From NCBI GenBank assembly GCA_020974905.1, contig CP087563.1, forward strand, positions 4,464,001-4,528,000: a stretch of DNA of 64,000 bases, in the 5' to 3' direction. The position numbers were made by a program, and so were the translations under genes. The stretch comes from Planctomycetes bacterium syqfu (GTDB lineage Bacteria > Planctomycetota > Phycisphaerae > Phycisphaerales > Phycisphaeraceae). Below are positions 57,248 to 64,000 of the stretch, piece by piece; position 1 is the first letter of the stretch, and every line of letters starts with the position of its first letter. Under the pieces are notes generated by a model. The model was not told where the DNA came from. It saw only the letters and a program-made list of their open reading frames with translations, and ran no database searches.

Positions 57248-58813
57248 ATGAAAAACTGCGTAAAAATCATCTGTTTGCTGCTGAGCCTGATGCTGGTGTC
57301 CTGTGTCCAGCTATCCGCTGTCAACGAGAAAACACTTGTTAACCTCTTTAATCCACCAACTGACCCGCGCGTCAAAGCCTCACCGTATTACACCGTGAGC
57401 ATCGAAGACAAACCCGTCTTCGCCTACGCCACCCATCGACAGGATCGCAACTCCGACACGCTCATCACCGGCTGCCCCGTCTCCCCTCTTGCCTTTACCA
57501 TCTTCGACTTTCAAGGCAAAGTGCAGGTCAAGCTCCAACTTAAAGACGGCATTCTCCAACCGGACAAAACTCCCGTCATCCGACCGTTGGCGACAGGCAT
57601 CAAGCCCATCGTCGATGGCAACACCGTTACGATCACGCTCGACAAACCCGGTAATTACACCTTCGACCCGCGCGGCGATGGTTACTGTGCGCTGCACCTG
57701 TTTACCAATCCCCCTGAAAATCCCCAAACCGACATCCCCGATCCTGATGACCCGAACGTGATCTACTTTGGTCCCGGTGTCCACGAAATCCAAAGCCTCG
57801 AAGTCAAAAGCAATCAGACACTCTACCTGGCGGGCGGTGCGGTCCTGCTCTGCAAGCCAACCCAAGTGCAAGGCAAATACAAACGCTATGGCATAGAACT
57901 TCAAACGATGGCACTGCCCATCAAAATCGTCAACGCAAAAAACGTCACTGTCCGCGGGCGGGGCATCATTTCCTGTGCAGGCAACATCGAAGAAAAACGT
58001 CGCCTTGCCCCCATGCGTCTTCGCTATCTGGACAACCTTACCATCAAGGACGTCGTCCTCCTGGAAGCAAGCACCTGGAATCTGAACCTGCAGGCTTGTA
58101 AAAATGTCAACATCGATAACCTGCGCATCGTCAGTTTCTACATCAACTCCGATGGCATCTGTCCTTCAACCAACTGTGACAACATCCGCGTGACCAACTG
58201 CTTTGTGCACAACGCGGACGACTCGCTTGAGATCAAAGCCATGGACAGTTTCTGGGGAGCAACTCCGGCTGACAGTCAAACACTCTTTGGCCCATCCACC
58301 AATATCCTCTTTGAAAACTGTATTGTCTGGAACGACCTTGCAACCCCCATGGGCATCACTCACGAAATCGGCAATGACGTGGAGAACGCAACCTTCCGCA
58401 ACATCACCGTCATCCATCACACCTCAAAGACAAGCAACTTCAAAGTCCGCGGGCAGATCTCCATCTTCCCGGCAGGAGGCGGCACGGTAAACAATGTCAC
58501 CTTCGAAAACATCACCGTGGAGTCCGCAACTGCAATGCATGAACAATGCATCAGCATCGACAACACCCACGAACGTTGGCATGGTTCGATCCCCCCATAC
58601 TATGCCAACAAACCCTACTCCAAAGTGCAGAATTTGACGTTCAAAAACATCAACATCAACACGCAGAATCCGACTATTAAAATCAAGAACTGGTCGGACA
58701 CCCGTAGTGATATCGATGTCCGTTTTGAAAACGTCACCATCAACAATCAGAAAATCACCCAATCATCTGAATTGATTCGCAGTCAGAACGCAGACTATCA
58801 AGTGATCGACTAA
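57248..58813 (+). CDS. Lipoprotein with right-handed beta-helix, glycosyl hydrolase family 28-like
   Basis: 521 residues. The signal peptide is LLLSLMLVSC with a lipobox (Cys near 19). An N-terminal beta domain (about 40-150) precedes a beta-helix with repeating NxT/I strands (NVTVRGRGIISCAG, LTIKDVVLLEASTW, VNIDNLRIVSF). Candidate catalytic positions resemble GH28: SDGICPSTNCDNI (N-x-D-G-like) and NADDSLEIK (DD), but the GHG/RIK motifs of classic polygalacturonases are only partly visible (MGITHEIGN). Secreted galacturonan, dextran or another polyuronate is the likely substrate. The start may also be ATG 57236. It follows the Gfo/Idh gene without a shared transcript, as a terminator separates them. 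Confidence 0.74.
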   Translation: MKNCVKIICLLLSLMLVSCVQLSAVNEKTLVNLFNPPTDPRVKASPYYTVSIEDKPVFAYATHRQDRNSDTLITGCPVSPLAFTIFDFQGKVQVKLQLKDGILQPDKTPVIRPLATGIKPIVDGNTVTITLDKPGNYTFDPRGDGYCALHLFTNPPENPQTDIPDPDDPNVIYFGPGVHEIQSLEVKSNQTLYLAGGAVLLCKPTQVQGKYKRYGIELQTMALPIKIVNAKNVTVRGRGIISCAGNIEEKRRLAPMRLRYLDNLTIKDVVLLEASTWNLNLQACKNVNIDNLRIVSFYINSDGICPSTNCDNIRVTNCFVHNADDSLEIKAMDSFWGATPADSQTLFGPSTNILFENCIVWNDLATPMGITHEIGNDVENATFRNITVIHHTSKTSNFKVRGQISIFPAGGGTVNNVTFENITVESATAMHEQCISIDNTHERWHGSIPPYYANKPYSKVQNLTFKNININTQNPTIKIKNWSDTRSDIDVRFENVTINNQKITQSSELIRSQNADYQVID

Positions 58814-58844
58814 AGCCGTTCTAAAGCAACTCGCATAAACACCT

Positions 58845-58938
58845 CCGTCACTCCCGCGCCCCCGAAAGTTGGGAGTCCAGTGGGATCTGCAAGTGTGCAC
58901 AGAATGCCACTGGATTCCCGCCTGCGCGGGAATGACGA
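58845..58938. repeat. MITE-like 90-bp palindromic repeat, copy 5
   Basis: Starts CCGTCACTCCCGCG and ends GCGCGGGAATGACGAAT; the left hairpin carries the CCCCCGAAAGTT loop variant. Confidence 0.8.
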
Positions 58939-59018
58939 ATCGAATAACTGTATGGCGATTAATGACGCGAACTGCTCTAGTACTCCGTCAGTCTTCAATG
59001 AAAAATCAATTCAATAGC

Positions 59019-59037
59019 CGCGAGCTGACAGCTCGCG
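59019..59037. repeat. GAC-loop hairpin after an AATAGCC lead
   Basis: CGCGAGCT-GAC-AGCTCGCG, preceded by CAATAGC. The lead AATAGC is shared with the 27-base inverted repeat at 43987, so the two may be one family with different stems. Confidence 0.5.
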
Positions 59038-59137
59038 CGTCACCCGTCCACGCGACACTTGAGTGAAAAATGCAATAAAATGAATCCACTGCAGTGTCCA
59101 CCATTCGTGGGTAAGGCCAGTCATCACAGTCGCGAGC

Positions 59138-60922
59138 TTACTCTGCAGCAATCACGGCTTTTGCCGATGCACCGCTGCGCCAAAGTACCCAACCGATCAT
59201 AAGCATCACAGCAGCGCAGGCAAGAATCGCGATGCGACCGGTCATCGGGTTGGGGATGAACACCAACGTGAGAATGAACAGGCCATAGGCAATGGACAGT
59301 CCGCCGAGTGTCCGCGCCTGGTGTTTGGAGTTATCGCCGCCGACTTCCTTTTCAAAGTCCACGGGAGTTTGCATGTCGTTGAAAAGTTCATCGACCTGTT
59401 TGTCGTAGGCAGGCTTCCTGCCACGCTTGTAAAAACGCATACTCAATAGATAAAACAGCGCACATGCCGGGGCGACGATCATGTTGGTCATGAAGAACGG
59501 TGCAACGAGAACGTAGTTGTAAACCGAAAGCAATCTCGGCCAATCTTCCAAGGTCGGCAGCAACATCGCCTGCGCCGTTTCACCACGCAGCAGCACAAAC
59601 AAACTGTAACTCAACACCGAGCCGATGAGCGTGCAACTCCATGCCACCCACGCAGGCGTCCGGCGGATGAACATACCCATCAAAAACACGATCGCACTGC
59701 CACAACCAAACAGCGCGCCGATGTACAGGTACATATCAAAGATCGAAAGCTTACCCACGTTGGCAAGTACCAGCGCGATCCCGATCACCGACACACCACA
59801 GACGACGGTGGCAATCTGACCTGCAAGCAACTGCTCCTTATCCGACGCCTTGGGACGGATGATGGATGCGTAGACGTTCTTGACGATGACACCAGCCGTC
59901 TTGTTAAATGAAGTGTCCATCGAAGACATCGTTGCAGCAAAGAGTCCGACGATGAGTAAACCCTGTAAACCCTGGGGCAAAACATTCAATGCCACCGCGA
60001 TGTATGACGCCTCTTCGGGATTATCAAACGCGGCATACTGTGCTGCAAAGTCCGGCACGAGGGTGAACACGGCCAACGGTGGGACAAACCAAAACGCAGG
60101 AAGCAGCGAGTATCCAATCAACGGTACGAGCGCGGCACGCTTGGCATGCTGACTATCCTTGGCAGCGATGTACTTGCCCGCGGTCATCATGCTGTTGCGC
60201 ATCAATACCCCGCCAATCACCGTGGAGATCAAAAACAACCAGTCATACTTGATCGAACCCAATGGGAAGAAAATCTGAAAATGCGTGTCGGGAATCTGAG
60301 CGATCAACGCGCCCACGCCACCGATCTTGATGAGTACCAACACCGCAGTGACCAGCGAGATGCACATCAGCAGTAACATCTGAATAAAGTCGCTTGCCAT
60401 CACCGCCCAACTGCCCCCCAGCAATGCCATGATCAACACGGTTAAACCTGTCGCAATGATCACCGGGTTCTTGGGCATATCAAAGGCGATGGACAGAATC
60501 AGTGACAGGCTAAAGAGCCACACCGCCCCGATCAGGGGACCCTGGAGCATGGAATACCACGTGAAGAATTGTTCGTTGAACTTGCCATAGCGTCGGCGGA
60601 CACCATCCATGTTGGTGATCAATCGCATCTGTCTTAAACGTGTTGCAAAGAACAGGTACCCGATGATGTAACCGAGCACGTCCATGAGATAGACATAGAA
60701 AATCAGGATGCCGTATTTCTGAGCGATGCCTGCAGCGCCGGTGAATGTCCAACTGCTGAAGTTACTGATGAACATACTCCCGCCAAGCAGCCACCAGCAG
60801 GTGCGTTGACCGCCCGCAAAGTAGTTGGTGGAGTCCTTGTTGAAATGACGGAACACAAAGCCAAGCGACCCGACAAACAGGAAGTAAAAAACAATGACAA
60901 CATAATCCCAATGGGTCAGCAT
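59138..60922 (-). CDS. Sodium:solute symporter (SSS family)
   Basis: 594 residues, about 13-14 membrane segments. N-terminal WDYVVIVFYFLFVGSLGFVF, FAGGQRTCWWLLGGSMFISN (the family's GG-R signature) and QGLLIVGLFAATMSSMDTSFNKTAGVIVK, a typical SSS helix 8-9 motif with Ser/Thr Na+ site residues. The loop after helix 11 and the acidic C-terminal tail fit the subfamily that imports sugars or uronates. It is the last gene of a minus-strand set: its ATG lies nine bases after the stop of the heparinase-like gene. It probably imports the products of that enzyme (inference). Confidence 0.88.
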   Translation of the reverse strand: MLTHWDYVVIVFYFLFVGSLGFVFRHFNKDSTNYFAGGQRTCWWLLGGSMFISNFSSWTFTGAAGIAQKYGILIFYVYLMDVLGYIIGYLFFATRLRQMRLITNMDGVRRRYGKFNEQFFTWYSMLQGPLIGAVWLFSLSLILSIAFDMPKNPVIIATGLTVLIMALLGGSWAVMASDFIQMLLLMCISLVTAVLVLIKIGGVGALIAQIPDTHFQIFFPLGSIKYDWLFLISTVIGGVLMRNSMMTAGKYIAAKDSQHAKRAALVPLIGYSLLPAFWFVPPLAVFTLVPDFAAQYAAFDNPEEASYIAVALNVLPQGLQGLLIVGLFAATMSSMDTSFNKTAGVIVKNVYASIIRPKASDKEQLLAGQIATVVCGVSVIGIALVLANVGKLSIFDMYLYIGALFGCGSAIVFLMGMFIRRTPAWVAWSCTLIGSVLSYSLFVLLRGETAQAMLLPTLEDWPRLLSVYNYVLVAPFFMTNMIVAPACALFYLLSMRFYKRGRKPAYDKQVDELFNDMQTPVDFEKEVGGDNSKHQARTLGGLSIAYGLFILTLVFIPNPMTGRIAILACAAVMLMIGWVLWRSGASAKAVIAAE

Positions 60923-60931
60923 GAAGGTGTC

Positions 60932-63658
60932 CTATTTGCTCTGCGTGTCGACGACGATGGATTGCTGATTTTCACGGTGAATCTGCCAGCGGTCATTGTC
61001 CAGAATCACGCGGTGTTTGCCAATGTGGATCACGTTGTCATTCATCGCAGGTTGCATCCATGGATTCGTTGATGTGCTGGGCATGACCTGAATGACGGTG
61101 ACATAGTTCATGGTCTGTTGACCCTCGCGCGTAATCGCAGATAAATGCCATTGGTCGGGGAATTTCACCTTATCCGGCTTCTTGGTCTTCCAGTAAAGCG
61201 CAGGCGGGTCGAACTGATCGGTCACCGTGATGTCATCAAATTTCGCAGGTTTAAGCCAATTGATTTTCATCTTGGCATTGGGTGTCTGATACGTGACGAT
61301 TTGACGTGTACTATCGACGACAGGTTGGTTTTCAAAGTGCAGTAACCAGTCATAGCGATGCTTTTTGCCCGATGCTGCTTTGAGATCATCGACGATGATG
61401 AAGGTTTGGATATCACTGGTATCAAGCCAGAGGATTTGGCGGTTGTATTTTTCGAGTTTGGTTTTGAAGTAAGCGTTGGACGCATCGCCGCGCATCCAAC
61501 AGTAACCGTCACCTTGTTTAAAGCCGGTGACTTTGCCGATGGCATCCAGGCGGTTGATTTCCTGGCCGTGGGTGTCGATGAGTATGTTGTTGTGTGCCTT
61601 GGTCTGGTTGGTCCAGCCGAAGTGATGGTCACTGCCATAGGCCGAGTAATGCCCGGTGTCGATGAGCAGGTGATCGCCGTAGGCAGCCAGATTAAAGGTG
61701 TTTTGATCCGCATGGGCATGGGCGAAGCTGCCATAGTCTGAACTGCGGAACTCCAAACGGATGTTACGTTTTGGATCAGCGAGCGATGTCTGCACGTAGA
61801 CTTCACCCACACCTCGGAAGTGTTTGGCGTTGGGGACATCCGCCAAGCTCGGTAAGTTGTCCATGGGATAAGGCGCGTTAAGCAGGTAGGTGATCGGCGC
61901 AAGTCCCTTCCAGAAACCGCCGTCTTCATCCATCAATTTTTCATCACTGAGATTCAGACTTTTAGCGTAGGCAAGGGCGTAGGGATTGTGATATTTCTTG
62001 CCAAGCACCATTGCCAGATAAGCTTGTTTTGCAGCCGGTTCGTGTTTGCCGGCATGACGATCACCGAGCATCGGTGAATCAAAACCAGCAGGATGGGCAT
62101 AAAGCAAACTCCACGGATAGTTGGCATGCCAGGGATGTTGATCCAGATGGATATCCGCAAGTGATGCCCAGAGGTCCACGGTGGGTAACGCGAAGTTCAC
62201 ATTGAGCCCAACACCGTAGGCATAGCCTTCACCCGACCCGCCATCCACCCCGCCAAACCAGGGATAATGTGCAACGAACATCTGCGCAGACCAGAGCAAC
62301 CAATCCTGAACCTGTGGTTCTTCATCCCAGATTGCCATCGCTGCAGCCGTCGCCTGATACATCACCGACTGCCAGGCGTGGGCGTTGATGATATTGGTTT
62401 CAAGATACGGTTTGTAGATATCAAGCCGTACGAGAATCTGCTTGCGATACAGGGTTTTCTGCTCATCGGTGAGTCGATCGTAAAGCAGGTCATAGGTCAT
62501 CCCAAGGCCCTGCAGGATCGTGCTGTTGGCAAACATCACATTACTCGCCCGTGTCAGACCATCCGGATCAAGTGACGCAGCAACGTCGGCGCGCGTGATG
62601 ACGTTGGCAATGAAATCTTCACGCTCAAAGAGCACACCAGCCACAGCAAGCTGGACAATCGGCGCGGTGAGTTTGGCGGTGAAATCCTTGGTGACATACC
62701 GACGCCCCATATGCGAGAGATGATCATCACCCGTGGGTAACTCCGGCTGATAGTCGCGGTAGGGAATCCCCTCTTTGCAGACTTCGGTCAAACGCAACTG
62801 CCAGGTGTCTGCAAAGGTTTTTAAGTCCGTTGACATGACCGCACGCAACTTGCTGATGCGATCAGTTGAAAGAATCAGACGCGGGTGCGACTTGTCCAGA
62901 TGACTGAAAAACGCCTGTTTTGTCAGGGGATATTGCAATGCCCATGTTGGCGTCGATGTATCTACCGTAAACGTGATCGGCTCGGACCAGTCGCGGTCGT
63001 TCTGCCGGTAACGCCACTGCCAATCGCCAGCTTCCAAAGGCAAAGTCGGTCGGTGAAAGACGCTTTGCGTGTGTATCACCGGTGCCTGCTCCAGTGGCTG
63101 ACCCACTTTGCAAAGCTGCAATTGCCAATCGTTACCCGGCTTGCCATACCAGCGAAACGTCGGCGGGTTGATGGTCATCTGCGATTGAGCATGCGGCTGA
63201 GGCTGCATCACAAAACTCTGAATCACCACCGGCGATTGGTTGTGATCGATGAGCTTGATCTGCGAAATGTAAACCGGCCCATCGGACTTGAGAATCAACT
63301 GATGCGTCCGTGTCCACTTGGAGTGATACCGAAACGTCAACACCTTGTCCTGCGAATCATCGGTGATTTTGTACGTGTGATCGTTGCGGTTATCCACCTG
63401 AGCAGTCAGCGACGCAGCCTGCGGACTGGCGGTGCGTGCGTTGATCTGAATCGTGAATCCCCCAGCAGGTGCATCAAACGGCATGGTGAGTTCACCGCCA
63501 GACTCCACCAACGCCATGCCTTGCCCATCAATGGTTCGCAGCATGTCCGCTGAAACAATCTCCGAAGCCTGCCAGGTATAGACCACCCGCTGCGCCTTAA
63601 GCGATGATGTGGGACACAGCCATAGCAGTGCCACCAGAATGACAATGGAAAAACGCAT
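60932..63658 (-). CDS. Secreted heparinase II/III-family polysaccharide lyase
   Basis: 908 residues. ATG 63658 has AAGGTGA six bases upstream. The signal peptide ends near SSLKAQ. An N-terminal beta domain (about 30-250; YTWQASEIVSADM, FTIQINARTA) with a WRYRQNDRDW strand is followed by an (alpha/alpha) toroid (about 260-600; LIYRQILVRLDIYKPYLET-like, NAHAWQSVMYQATAAAMAIW, WFGGVDGGSGEGYAYGVGLN) and a C-terminal beta sheet with YDTGHYSAYGSDHHFGWTN-like, QTKAHNNILID and YCWMRGDASNAY. These are the hallmarks of the family that cleaves alginate, heparin-like or other uronate polymers. Probable catalytic His/Tyr/Asn are present but not individually confirmed. Confidence 0.83.
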   Translation of the reverse strand: MRFSIVILVALLWLCPTSSLKAQRVVYTWQASEIVSADMLRTIDGQGMALVESGGELTMPFDAPAGGFTIQINARTASPQAASLTAQVDNRNDHTYKITDDSQDKVLTFRYHSKWTRTHQLILKSDGPVYISQIKLIDHNQSPVVIQSFVMQPQPHAQSQMTINPPTFRWYGKPGNDWQLQLCKVGQPLEQAPVIHTQSVFHRPTLPLEAGDWQWRYRQNDRDWSEPITFTVDTSTPTWALQYPLTKQAFFSHLDKSHPRLILSTDRISKLRAVMSTDLKTFADTWQLRLTEVCKEGIPYRDYQPELPTGDDHLSHMGRRYVTKDFTAKLTAPIVQLAVAGVLFEREDFIANVITRADVAASLDPDGLTRASNVMFANSTILQGLGMTYDLLYDRLTDEQKTLYRKQILVRLDIYKPYLETNIINAHAWQSVMYQATAAAMAIWDEEPQVQDWLLWSAQMFVAHYPWFGGVDGGSGEGYAYGVGLNVNFALPTVDLWASLADIHLDQHPWHANYPWSLLYAHPAGFDSPMLGDRHAGKHEPAAKQAYLAMVLGKKYHNPYALAYAKSLNLSDEKLMDEDGGFWKGLAPITYLLNAPYPMDNLPSLADVPNAKHFRGVGEVYVQTSLADPKRNIRLEFRSSDYGSFAHAHADQNTFNLAAYGDHLLIDTGHYSAYGSDHHFGWTNQTKAHNNILIDTHGQEINRLDAIGKVTGFKQGDGYCWMRGDASNAYFKTKLEKYNRQILWLDTSDIQTFIIVDDLKAASGKKHRYDWLLHFENQPVVDSTRQIVTYQTPNAKMKINWLKPAKFDDITVTDQFDPPALYWKTKKPDKVKFPDQWHLSAITREGQQTMNYVTVIQVMPSTSTNPWMQPAMNDNVIHIGKHRVILDNDRWQIHRENQQSIVVDTQSK

Positions 63659-63684
63659 CAAGTTCACCTTGTTGTTAACTGTGA

Positions 63685-64000
63685 TTACCAGTTGACGTTC
63701 TTGTCCTGGTTGGAGCTGAACTGCGGAATGTAGCGCGAGATCACGTCGGACTTGCTGGCATGATCGTACCAGCGCTGTTCGTCCACCGCGTCGGTATGCC
63801 CGTCAGCAAAGGGTGCGTTGACGTGGCCGTTATGTCGATCCAACGCGTAATACTGCATGTACTCAGTGGTCACCGAATAACGGAGTACAAACGCGCGGTT
63901 CTTGGATGGATGCAACGTATTGGTGTCGTTGATTTCCTGATCCAAAGCAAAAATATCATGCACCGGTTTGGTCAATTGATCAATGCGCAGTGCATCCTGC
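63685..64000 (-). CDS. C-terminal part of a planctomycete pseudopilin-like protein, 5' end beyond the window
   Basis: 105 codons are visible, open to the right edge. The C-terminal motif DRHNGHVNAPFADGHTDAVD has the H-x9-DG pattern exactly, the mark of the type II pseudopilin-like proteins so frequent in Planctomycetes. The stop at 63685 is 27 bases before the start of the heparinase-like gene on the same strand, so it is probably the first visible gene of the heparinase-symporter transcript. A membrane or prepilin N-terminus would be expected upstream, outside this window. Confidence 0.8.
   Translation of the reverse strand, partial: QDALRIDQLTKPVHDIFALDQEINDTNTLHPSKNRAFVLRYSVTTEYMQYYALDRHNGHVNAPFADGHTDAVDEQRWYDHASKSDVISRYIPQFSSNQDKNVNW

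Overview
The window looks like chromosome of a planctomycete, most probably class Phycisphaerae (inference). The support is: pseudopilin-like proteins with an N-terminal [10 protein letters not shown] signal and an H-x9-DG tail, a release-factor-like protein of the planctomycete type, CxxC...YDL zinc-ribbon membrane proteins, SGNH/discoidin and heparinase-type secreted enzymes, and intergenic regions packed with palindromic repeats. No rRNA, tRNA or CRISPR array was recognised.

Layout. (1) 1-9.5 kb, minus strand: a two-partner secretion locus, with the transporter TpsB (7373-9448) followed by a giant filamentous-haemagglutinin-like exoprotein TpsA that starts at 7232 and runs off the left edge. 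(2) 9.5-18 kb: AT-rich spacer, a frameshifted secreted coiled-coil pseudogene, a phosphoesterase, a GT9 glycosyltransferase, a methyltransferase, an AT-rich two-gene pair, zinc-ribbon proteins and a coiled-coil lipoprotein. (3) 18-29 kb, mostly minus: SGNH hydrolase, trmL, GT4, proS, RF-like protein, GAF-PP2C phosphatase and ygfZ. (4) 29-33.5 kb, plus: lipoprotein, macro-domain protein, tsaB-der, alpha/beta hydrolase. (5) 33.7-36.1 kb: a decayed IS701-type element and an IS630-type element stacked side by side exactly at the clpB stop codon. (6) 36-47 kb: clpB-dnaJ/cbpA chaperone pair, a secreted beta-propeller protein, an SDR, a PilZ protein with an RsbW-like kinase, a PLD-like protein. (7) 47-52 kb: pseudopilin, two GT2 glycosyltransferases, cysC. 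(8) 52-64 kb: a secreted protein, YgbA-like protein, argG, Gfo/Idh/MocA oxidoreductase, GH28-like lipoprotein, then a minus-strand set of pseudopilin, heparinase/lyase and Na+/solute symporter that resembles a polysaccharide (uronate or sulfated glycan) utilisation unit.

Functional links (inferred): the GH28-like protein, heparinase, symporter, oxidoreductase, SDR and SGNH/discoidin protein fit breakdown of algal or plant polyanionic glycans. The GAF-PP2C and RsbW-like proteins are both halves of a partner-switching type control system, although 18 kb apart. GT9, GT4 and GT2 enzymes build surface glycans.

The most unusual signal is between the genes. At least two families of short palindromic repeats have stems that differ from copy to copy but stay paired through compensatory changes, while the loop (TGT in one family, TCCT in the other) and flanks are constant. 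They occur as inverted pairs, sit between genes, and are nested inside longer inverted repeats. One related palindrome lies in frame inside tsaB, and one 323-bp element has terminal inverted repeats and a 9-bp near-perfect target duplication.
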